Made by a program: the position numbers and the translations under genes
The notes under the pieces: model-generated
What the model was told of the DNA's origin: nothing
The model's database searches: none
The model's input: only the letters and a program-made list of their open reading frames with translations
Origin: Eleginops maclovinus
Lineage: Eukaryota > Chordata > Actinopteri > Perciformes > Eleginopidae
DNA length: 64,000 nt
Reading direction: 5' to 3'
Assembly (NCBI RefSeq): GCF_036324505.1
Contig: NC_086363.1
Location: 14,198,153 to 14,262,152 of the forward strand
In this document: in pieces, positions 49,333 to 61,705 of the stretch
Layout of the letters: the number at the start of each line of letters is the position of its first letter
Position numbering within the stretch: the first letter of the stretch is position 1

Positions 49333-51373
49333 CTTACGTTTAAACAAAGTAAATAAGGAGAAAGAAGAAAACTTTTCAAAACTCTCTCGCAAGTTGTCAA
49401 ACTTTCTTCAGTAGGTGCTTATCATACTGAACTCAAGAGCCCGGAAACACGACTTGTAATTGAGAAGATAATACCTTTTCAAATATTCACAGTTCCATAA
49501 CTTAATCTGGCTGTGTAGGAGGATTCACAGGTAATATGCGTTTGACATGAAAAAAAACTCCGCCTGGCCCATCTAATAACTGTAGGTCCCTCGACAAATA
49601 AAGTGTGCATACAGAAGCTGAAAACGCCGAGAATCCCTCTAATATCTGAAGTGATAATGATCATCTCAGCTGCCTTCAAACAGCGCTGTCCGCTGCTCTA
49701 TATCGAGCATTTTCTTATTAGATTCTTTTCGTGCTTTTCATATAGTAGATCTGGTTTTTTTTTCAGGGGGGTTATCAGGTTTCAAGCCAGCCATGTGAGC
49801 TCATAAAAAGAGGAGCAAATAGAGCACACAATGAGATGCCTATTTTAACAACACTTGCATAAAAGCTTTAATAAGCATCATTACAACCCATCTCACACAT
49901 ATGCAAAATCATGTTCCTGTAAGACACTTCTCCAACTTTCCTTTCAACAGCCACTTCATCTCTTTATATTTTTCATTTTGTAACCCATTTCTTGCTTTAA
50001 GTGCATTCCACGACTTTCTTTATAGCGAACCTTCATTTGTTTTAAGTGCATCGTCTCACCTTGTGCCTTCTTCACTGATTTATTCACATTGTGTCCTCTT
50101 CAACCCGCGCTTTAGCTCCTTCTTCTTCCAATGTGTTTATCTTTTCGTTCTTTCCTGGTTCATGTATTTCCTTCCTTTTGTCGTCTCTCTTTGTCCTCTC
50201 AATTTATTCTCTCCCTTACTGTTAGAGCGGCTGATTGCGGCGGTGTACTTCCCCCAGCCTCCGTCAGCTTGATCAGGATGGCTGTGACAGTGTGGGGTAA
50301 ATGGTGAGAGTGTGTCTTACACGGCCTCCGTGATTGAGTGAGCTCACTGCACACAAAGGGGCAGTAATCCCATGCGTTAAAGACTGCTACTGACATGGAC
50401 CATTTAACCTAACCCCTCTAAACTCCCTGTCCCATCTTCCCCCTCCCAACATCTCTTTCTTTAGCCACGTTTCTTCAGATGGCGCTAAGGGGAGCTTGAG
50501 ATGGGAACAAAGCAAAATGATGGTATTTGGACCGGTACAAGTACCAATATTATGCCTGTGAAAAAGAGCATTTGATCTAAAGAGAGTTTAACTTCCAGGA
50601 TTTATTATAACACAATGAGGAAATACTGGGTTTATGATCATGACTGATCATTTGTGCAGAATTCTAAATAGACAATTGCACTATTAAAATTGCATTAACC
50701 AAAATAAAAATGCAAAACACACACACACACTAAATTCTCATAATTAGTAAGAAATACAAATGGAACAATACGGACGGGATGTTTATGCCAGAGACTGGGC
50801 ACCAACACACTTTCTTACACCGTGTTACTGCTCTGCTATTTAGACCCTGGCCTACAGACCAGATGAAATGCTAATTCTAGTCACACCATTACCCTTCCTA
50901 CACAGGCGTGCCTATATTTCTCATATTTCTTGTGACCTCCAGGCCAGGTTAGGATTACATGCAGATAATAAAACCACTCCTGCTCTAACCTACTACATTT
51001 CTCAAACTATTTATGCCGCTGTTCTGTCCAGAATGTCAAGTTGGAACCCTGTGTCTCGATTCGTTATGGCAAGGCCAGGAAACTTCGGTATCACTCTACA
51101 TGAGTTCTTTCTGTGTGACAGAATATAAACTAATATACTATATGTGGGGGGTAATAAATAACCAGCAGTGAGAAAAATGCAAGATTTTCCATTGGGGTCG
51201 AGGTGCTCACCCCAATGTCTTAAATTCTTCCAGAGATAAATTAGTAATGCAATTATCTAAACGCAATATTTAGTTGGTATTTTAGTTGTGTGTTCATAGC
51301 TTTCAAACAACAAAAAATGGTGGTAACTAATACAGTGTTCTCCCTCTTTGATCACTGAAGGATGTTTCACTAG

Positions 51374-51496
<123 letters not shown>

Positions 51497-52143
51497 AAGA
51501 GCTTTCCTCAGTAGTGTGTTAGAGGAAAAGGCAGTGAGGGAAAAAAACAAGGATTTGAAGCCGTACAGTCACTGTCGCCAGGGACACTATTAAGCCTTCA
51601 ATGTCTGCCTCTAAGAGAACAATTCACCCCCGTCTTCCGGTCTTAACTTTGATTTATTTTCTTCTTTAACACTAGTAAAAAAAAAAAAGAAAATTATAAA
51701 TTATTCTGTTTTGCTTGTTACCATGAATATCACAAATGCGGGCAAGTGAGATGTGGCATTTGGATTTGCTGAGGAAGAAATCCAGTTGCAGTGGAAGATA
51801 ATGTGGCTTACAGGACACTCGGTCACGCAGGTAATGCAATATAGATAGTGTCATGAGGGTCAGGGACGATCATGACAAATCATATTACCATGGTCTCAGC
51901 ACATTCAAATGAAATGGTCATCCCTTTTGGATGGGCATGTAAAACCCTTGCTGGGGTTGACAAATCATCTAAAATGCTTGCCTTTAATAACATCAAACCC
52001 CTGGAATAATCCAAACATTTGATAGCTGTGCAGCCACTTTTTGTAAATTGGATGTGGGAAAGATTGATCATATTATGTGGTTGGTCATTTTAGCAAAATC
52101 TTTTTTAAATACAGTATTTTATAACATGTGCACTCCCCTGACA

Positions 52144-52453
52144 TTAGGTGACTTATTCATGGACTTTGAATCTAATTTTCAGGTTCATATTTATATGTTG
52201 TACCTCTACTGAGACATGTTTAAATGATTTAATGTGGAAAAAGTGGTTTATTTTTCCTCACACTACCTGTACAGCGTGAGGCCAGCTAATCAATCAGAGC
52301 CCAGTCTGCTCTGGGTTTCAAAGTGAAATGGGAGAGAAACTCCCTCTGGAGGGAACTTTGGGATGTCAGCCTGACCATTTACATGCCAAAAAACGTATAT
52401 AAAAACACACCACAAGGGAAGTAAAGCCCAAAAGCATCATAGGGTCACTTTAA
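52144..52453. mobile_element. short TTAA-ended non-autonomous DNA element
   Basis: The right end reads AGCATCATAGGGTCACTTTAA and the left end TTAGGTGACTTATTCATGG. These form an imperfect inverted pair of the TTAAAGGTGNCATATTATGC type that I remember as extremely common in teleosts. Inner sequence, TTTTCAGGTTCATATTTATA and GAGACATGTTTAAATGATTT, fits the same family. TTAA duplication would suggest piggyBac- or Kolobok-type mobilisation. Borders are approximate. Confidence 0.6.
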
Positions 52454-55400
52454 CACGTGGCCTAAACAAACTGATTTGTTTTGTTCAAATGTATGTAAAT
52501 CAGTATATTTGTGCATTATGGAACGGGTCATTTTTTTCAGTAACAGCCCATCTGAGACCCATTCAGATCATGTACATGAAATATAGAAGTTAGGATATTA
52601 ATAAATAACTAAGAAATAAAACTTCAGGGCAATGATCAATAAAAGAAGTTGTGTGAAATCGATGTAGCGCTTAGCGATTCATGGCCTGTTTCATGGCCAG
52701 GATATAAACTAAACCAAGACAAGGCCACGATGTAATGTATCCTGTTCAATAAATGACTTTACAAACACTTCCTGAATCTAGTTTCCTCTTAACTGTTGAC
52801 AAAAGGGAAGAGCTTGATGCTTATTTGTCAAATGCACTGTACTGATCAGAACATTATGAGTGGTCATAATCAATAAAATAATAAGTAGCTAAATGACCAA
52901 TGTCAAGATTGTTTAAAAAAAAATGTAAACATTGAATGTGTAGATACGACTAATACAAAAATACCACGTAGAAATGTATAATGGCATCATCCTCAAAACT
53001 GCAGTATTGGTCAGGCCATACGAGGGAGAGGGTAAGATCTATTTCAACTTGTTAAAACTGAAATACAGAGCAAGTCAGGTTTTTCCTATAGCCCAGTAGC
53101 ACAATAAATATTTTCCCAGATCTGAGGGGCTATTAACCTTCTCTGAGAACGCATACATACTGTGCATACCTTGACTACCGGGGGGAAATATTATAACATA
53201 TATACATATGAATGTTTTACGATTGGCAATGTGTATCATAATGTGGCAAATGGTATCCAAAGTCTACCTGGCAATATTTCTTCATACATTTCCAGTAAAG
53301 CAATGTCTTTCTGTTTTACCGTTATTGCAGAACATTGGACCTGTATCTATGTAAACCATACTACAACTAGTCTTTCTCATTACGGATGTACTTGTTTGAC
53401 ATTAATATATATTAATAATTCTTAAACCCCAACTTAGAATATGAGAGAATAACATGCATTGCTGTCGTATTGTGCCACACTTTCAAATCAGAGGACAATT
53501 ATTCACTAATCGGACTGTTTGCCACACAGGGTCAATGTAAGAATAATGACAATTGTAAGAAAATTATGAGGCAACCTTTGCTTTTCCATTGACAAGTTTT
53601 AAGGCGAAAAAAGTTTTCAAGAATAATAAAGATTCTATTCAATAAAACATATAAGTATGAGACAAATACAATGTACGGTTTGTAGGCTAGAGGAAAGAAT
53701 TTTAATATTTTATGGATTCAAGACAGCAGGGATCCAATATCAAAAGGTAATAAAAGCTGGAGAAACTTGCAGCACTGACTTTACACAAATAACCCCAAAC
53801 ACACCTCCACATAACCCTGCGAAATCATCTGATGTTTTCAAAATGAATGCAAAACCGAATGGCGTAGAAGTGAATATATCAAAGAAGTCAGGATTAGGTT
53901 TAGGTTATGGAAAGGACTATGTATTGACCAGCTATGGCTAAATGCAGGGTAAACCTCAAGGGAAATAAAGGTTAATCCATGCAATGTCCTTTACATGTGT
54001 AGAAGCAACAAACAGTGTGTTTGTGTGGGTACTGGGTTATGGGAATGGTGTTGAACAATGCTGACCAAGCACTAAGCATCTCGTAGATGTAAATGATGCA
54101 TTATGAGAATATATTTTCAGAGTATACACACATACACAGCCGTGAAAATGTCTCCTTGAATTCTCCCTTCAATGGATTCAAAGGAACTGGGTGATGTTGA
54201 ACCTGTAAACATGAGCCTTCTTTTATATTCATTGTTAATTTGTCGTAATTGAAAGCAAAATGCAAGACGCTAACTGGCCAGAGAGTAATATGTGTTAGTT
54301 AATAGCCGAGGTGCGAATCTAAGCCAGGATGAAGCATTATCTAACAAATGTAATAGCATCCTAATAGCATTATATTCCCTCCAGCTACTGCACAATTTTC
54401 CCATCAACCCAAATGCCATATAATGGTTGTGCTTCCAATTGTAAGCCAGTACTGTATAAAACCTATGCTATAAAATGTACCAAGGTTGGCAAAAGCAACA
54501 AAAAGCATTGAAAAACATCCTGTTTATGTACGTTATAAAAAACCACACAATCTAAGCCTTTACTGTGTATAAGCCAATGGTTGAGTGGGATGTATGAAGT
54601 GTGAGAACTGGAAAAAAAGGTGCAGAATAAATCAGCACAGCCTTGGCGAGTAGGCAAACTACTACAGAACATATAAAGAGAACACTTGTATGTTTATGTT
54701 GTGTGAGCTGCTGGCCATCACATGCATGGCCAAGAGGCACAGCATTGGGAGTGCAATTACATGCAAATAGCCACATTGTCAAGGCCATCAGTGGGAATGA
54801 ATGGAAATAAAAGAAGCACTTCAAACGCCATCTATTTTTATTGACAATCAAACGCTGGTCCAGCACTACCATTAAACTGTTCTCTTTTGATCAGACATGT
54901 GGCATGAACACTTTGCCAGAGGCCCCCCCGTTGCTATTGGTACTAAGAATGAGGGAAGATGAAATGGGGCAATTTCTGTTGACAGGCATCTCTAAAACAG
55001 GAAATCCTGACATGCTGTAATAGCTAAAGCATCACGCCAAAAGACTCCATGCTGTGCCAGCAACTAGAAACACTGGATCCTTCTAGACAGCTGCTAAAGA
55101 AAACAGCAGAGCAGGCGATAATCTGTGTGTTCTTGGTGAGATGAAGGAAAGATTGCCGGGCCCAGATTGGATTTTCTTGTTTCTGAATTCTCATCTGCAA
55201 TCATCAGCAACACTTCTCCCAGTCCATCTATGGACAAGTGTCTGATTATTGATGAAAGTAAACAGCTGACAATAAGAGAGGTTTTGGAGCAGTTGTAGAC
55301 ACAAGCCTCAGGACCTATTTATTCATGCTGAGAAATTCATTTTGATCCAGAGAGCCTCAAGCATCATTTCAGTGAAACGGGCAATAACAAGAACTTGATT

Positions 55401-56563
55401 TTAGTAAGTGAATCAGGGAAAATAACTGTGCCACGGTTTTGAAAGGCAGGATGCTAATACTGATATAATACTGCTAATAATAATAATAATCTCTGTCCTA
55501 CAGGCTTTGGGTGTAGGGCATGTGAACACACTCATAACATCGGATGGTGTTTAATTCCACAGAGTTTCCAGAGCCTCTTCCATCAAGTTAAAAGTCAGAA
55601 ATAATCAGCGCTCCGCAATCAATGACTGAAGCAACAGTACAACACTCACTGTGTGCCCCAATAGAAATCAGGCGGCAAGCCAATCCGAGCCCCTGCCAGC
55701 AAATGTCTGCTTAAATGGTGACTCTCATCCTGCACACCGGATATTCAATTTGTTCCGTAAGCCGGGGATGAAAAAGCAATTATTCACAGTCCCCTCTTTT
55801 CACGATCTGTTTCTTTCAGATATGTCCCTTCTTCCCCCCACTAACAAATAAACCTCCAGATTAGTGCAGTGTGTGGCTGCTCACAGGGGCAGCCAGTTGC
55901 AGCACTTAGTTCAGCCCGACAACAACAAAAAAAAGAAAAAGTCTGTCAATCAGTTTGAATGGGACTGAGGTTTTAGAAGACACAACTCCCCCCCAGCCTT
56001 GTGGGGCATGGGTAAAAGCCACTAGATAATGGCTTGATAGCTGAAGTCAATTCAAAGCACATGTCAAAGAACACTTTCTTTTACATGAATTACACTACAC
56101 AGAGCGCCCTGAGACCAAGCAGCCCTAACTTGATCAGGGAGAAGCGCTGTCAGGGGAGCCCACTCAGCCGAGGCTCCAATTTACACTTGGGGTATTAGGT
56201 GGGACCCTAGCGTGACTGTGCGCGGGGGAAAAAAACGGAGCTGCTTCATATGCTCTCCGTTACTGGAACACATCCTGGGACAAGTTGGTGGATGTAGTGA
56301 GGCGGAGAGAAGCTCATGTTTCAGTCATAACCCTTGTTTCCTTCAAATGTCGCAGGAAGAGCACCTGTTGATTGAGAGATGTGAAATGGTCTGCCACTGT
56401 AATTGGCTCCCTCCGTGTTCAGATAGCGAGGATACAAAATTGATGTTTGAAAGCTGAAAAGGGGGGGAAGGGAGACAGTGGCATGACCATAGGGTGAATG
56501 GAAAAGAGGGATAAGGCTCAGAAGTTATCCATCTGATAAGGGCAGTGTGACAGCAGCAGACCT

Positions 56564-56598
56564 ATGGATGTCGAGGAAGCTTAAGGCTCGACATCCAT
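56564..56598. repeat. perfect 12-bp stem, 11-nt loop hairpin
   Basis: ATGGATGTCGAG at 56564-56575 pairs perfectly with CTCGACATCCAT at 56587-56598; the loop is GAAGCTTAAGG. It lies inside the long atad2b intron. Function unknown; the stem is too short for a typical microRNA precursor. Confidence 0.9.
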
Positions 56599-57486
56599 GA
56601 TTGAGTTTCCCCACCTCGTGTCCCATTCCACAAAAAAAAATTCACTGTGCTGCCTTCCTGGCCCTGCTAAAATAATGCAGGACTCACTATATGGACACCA
56701 ATTCTATTCAACCATTTCCATGTTAGGAAGCTACAGAAATCAAGGAGAAATAAGGCATGAACTAATGCCAAATGAAGGTTTTTAAACGAGCGTCATACAG
56801 AGCCTGTGACAGGGGGAAAGAAAATGGCATGACGGGTGCAGCTTCCTCGACTGGCCCACCAAAGATAACATGAAAGGTTAGTCTTCAAAAGGAGCAGGCC
56901 TAAGCCAAGTATGATTGTCAATGCCATTGTTAACAGCATTCTAACCGAAGAGCTAAAGGGCTTGTTCAGTCTGCTGATTTGCATTTTAAAGTGTGCACAC
57001 AAAAAAGGATTCAACAGTCTCTTTACGCAATAGGTGACCAAGCTGGAGTATAAAAATGAACAACAGCTGGGAGACTTTGCTGAAGTGAGGAGAAACAAAA
57101 CAAAAAAATAACATCCACAGTGCCAATGACATTAAACAAGCACCCCAGCAAACTCAAATAAGAAAAAAATTAAATCATATTGTTAAGATTTCTTTGATTA
57201 CGACCCTTATTTTCCCAAATCAGTCTAATTGGATAGTAGTAAAATGTGATAGTGTAGCACAGCTGGCTCTGACCAAACCAATACTTCTAAACATCTTGTA
57301 ATTAACTGGTTCGATGTGGGGATGTGTATTTTTATGAAAAGTACCTACTTACTCTTAAAGCCTTAGTACTTAGTATTAATATAAGGCTTCATTCTGTCTC
57401 CAAGACCGTTTGTTGCTACATTATTCATTTAGCTTCAATATTTCATTTGTTAAACTATTTTCAGAATGGTTGATGTTCTTCGAGTG

Positions 57487-57996
57487 CTCTAACACAGCGG
57501 TTCCCAACCTGTGGTCCGCGGCCCCCTAGTGGGCCGTGAAGGGATTGCAAGTAGGCCGCCAAAAAATTTGCTAAACATTAATATATATAAATTATATTTA
57601 TATATATTACAAATTAATGGCTTATTAATTCAATGTATTTGTTTTGGCTTGTTTTGATGTTGATGTTTGATGGGGTTTTTTCTGCACCATTGTGTGTGAT
57701 TTACCTCACTACATCAGGTGTGTGTAACATATGTGCAATTGTTATGTATAAGAATGCATTCCTCAATCTGTGAATGAAATCATTATTAATTTGCCTACTG
57801 CAGACAGCCCCTCACTTTTTAGTTTCTTGTTTCTGTTTATTACTGATGGGCAGCTCCTTTTATAAATGAGATAAAAAGTCATTTGAGAACTTTAATTAGC
57901 CTCCATATTGTTAATGGTTGAATGTGGGCCGCAGAATTGATTTTTATACTTAAGTGGGCCCTGAGTCGAAAAGGGTTGGGAACCGCTGCTCTAACA
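57487..57996. mobile_element. hAT-like non-autonomous element with perfect 8-bp target duplication
   Basis: The element spans 57495-57988 (494 bp). It begins CAGCGGTTCCCAACC and ends GGTTGGGAACCGCTG, a perfect 15-bp inverted repeat. It is flanked by CTCTAACA at 57487-57494 and 57989-57996, the 8-bp duplication expected of hAT transposition. There is no coding capacity; the interior is AT-rich. Confidence 0.9.
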
Positions 57997-59122
57997 TCGA
58001 CACTGGTTCTTAACTGCTTAAATAGCTGAGTGCATAAAGTGATCACGATCTTAATAAATGAGCGTGGACAGCGTGTGTGACCGTGTTCCTCTTCCTGTTA
58101 CCACATCATTGCTTTGACACAGATCACAGTACCTGTTAACTCTCCAATAAGCAGTCAGCGCACAAAGCCAAATCAGCCCAGCTGTTACATCCTTCATGGT
58201 CTGTATTGGAATGATGAGCGTGTAGAATCGAGCAACATTGTAATGGGGCACGCTGTGAGGTTTAAAAAAAAGCTGAAATCTTTGTTTGTAAGATATTGTT
58301 TTAAGTGGCTATGAGGGTATTTCTAACAAATCGTCTGAGCTGAATAGTAAATGAGTTCCCTTCAAGCTTTGATGCAGATGTCTGTGTGTCTTTTTTCTCG
58401 TAAAACTCCAACCCCCAAAGCAACAAACGCTTCCATAACTACAAAGGATAAATAACAAGACGGTGGATAAATTCTCAGCATCATGTTGAAAATCTCCATG
58501 TTTAAAACTAACACCATTTGAGAGGGACTTTCTCTAAAAAACTAAAATAGTCTGCTTTGTTTCATGCAAGGGATGCATTTTAATCAACATACTAATATAT
58601 TCCCTGCTGCTGGAGACCTTCATATACACATGTCATTGAAATTATGTACCCATATGCACATATTCCACAAACATGGTACTAGGTGTCGACACCACACCAG
58701 AAAAAGGTTTCCCATTGAAATCACCAGTGTCAAAACAGAACAGTGACTTTCTCTAAACAGATTTGTTGTGCAAGTCTCCGGTCTGTAGCAGTTATTGCTG
58801 TTCTTCCAATGAAGACATATACATTTTATAGGTGACCTTTTTTAAATCCAGCATTTTCTTTCCCTAGTAAGAGGAGCACAGGTGTTACTAATAACATGAG
58901 TGATGAATCTGTTTTATTTTAGCGTCCCAGTTAGCCATGACAGTGTGACGGTGAACTAGCAGGCACACTACCAGGACCCTGAAATGTATCAGCTGTACAT
59001 TAATTTTTATTATTAACACGTGTGCTTTCTTTAGTTTCTAGACTGTATTGATAACTTGCCGGGAAATGCATGTACCGCCACATAAACGATGGAGAAAATA
59101 ACTGATTTATAGAAATATTTAC

Positions 59123-59238
59123 CGCAAGTCGCTGGTGGTCAACCACTAAAGGAGGCTGAGGGGGGGCTGGTTGTGGCTCTTCCTCTGTCCTTTCAGTAAT
59201 TCCCATCAGCTGCTCTGACATCTCAGCTGTGGAATCCC
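59123..59238 (-). CDS. atad2b: atad2b coding exon (third from last)
   Basis: This 116-bp exon follows an acceptor ending CATAG. GG completes the glycine codon begun by the exon at 60971-61705, 38 codons follow, and it ends in phase 0 at GCG before gtaaat. It reads DSTAEMSEQLMGITERTEEE, then PQPAPPQPPL and VVDHQRLA. The acidic and proline-rich start leads into the conserved VVDHQRL lead-in to the C-terminal helical region carried by the next exon. Frame and order agree with ATAD2/ATAD2B. Confidence 0.88.
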
Positions 59239-60970
<1,732 letters not shown>

Positions 60971-61705
60971 CTTCTGTTTGTTGATGTTCCACAACATTTC
61001 CTGCTTCTGCTCTCCCATCCTGGGGAGGGTGCTCCTGAGTTGGGTTGCTCTCGTGTTTATCTTTGTGCTCTTCCTGTTCTGGTTCATTAGAGCCCTGAGC
61101 CGTGCTATGAGCAGTTCTTTTCTCAGCCTCACTGCTCCCCTGGAGGCTGTGCGAGTCCAGGCTGTCCATTGACTCGTTTCCATTCACACAGTCCGCTTGT
61201 GATATTAAGACACCCTCTGTGTGCTTAGGCTGGACCTCAGCATCTGAAGATTTGGACAATTCAATTGACGGCTGGAAGTCAGCCTTCTTGGATTGGCCAT
61301 CCCCATCTGCCTTGGGCTGAGAACTGCCACTGAGGCGATGCAGCTCACTGTGTTTCTCTGTGTTCTCAGGCTCTGCCTTTTTGGCCGAGGGTTCCTCCTC
61401 CGTAGGCGTTTGCTCTTTTTGGGCTTCGCTGGCATCTGGAGGTTCAGCAGGTGCTGAAACAGGGGGCTCATTGGAGCTCTCTTCTTCTGTAGAGGGGACA
61501 TGGGGATGGTGGCCATTGGGCTGGGGACCCATGGTGTCACATGATGATTCCTCGTCCTGCGTTAAACATGAGTCACTGGGCCCCACAGCATCCACCTCGG
61601 CCTCCTCCTCTTCCTCCTCTTCCATTCCCTTCTTATAAGTCTTCTTCTTACGGATGATGCCCCGCCCCCAAGATGGCCGCCGGCGAATCTTTCGCTTTAT
61701 ATGAT
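60971..61705 (-). CDS. atad2b: atad2b large low-complexity exon
   Basis: This 735-bp exon has acceptor CTATCATAG and donor GAAG before gtataa. AT completes a codon from an upstream exon outside the window, 244 codons follow, and G opens the codon finished at 59238. It starts with a strongly basic stretch (HIKRKIRRRPSWGRGIIRKK), a likely nuclear localisation or DNA-contact region. A run of seven glutamates follows, then a long disordered Ser/Glu/Pro-rich region with no domain. The basic motif with SWGRGIIRKK is what I associate with the region after the bromodomain in ATAD2/ATAD2B. The AAA+ modules and bromodomain are encoded to the right, outside the window. Confidence 0.9.

Noticed and set aside
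49901..50272. 123-residue Phe/Ser/Leu-rich open frame
   Set aside because: It is explained by pyrimidine-rich intron sequence; the apparent membrane-like composition is a codon effect.
53657..53941. 94-residue open frame on the plus strand
   Set aside because: Balanced composition made it worth a look, but no domain, signal or neighbouring exon supports it, and it is antisense in an atad2b intron.
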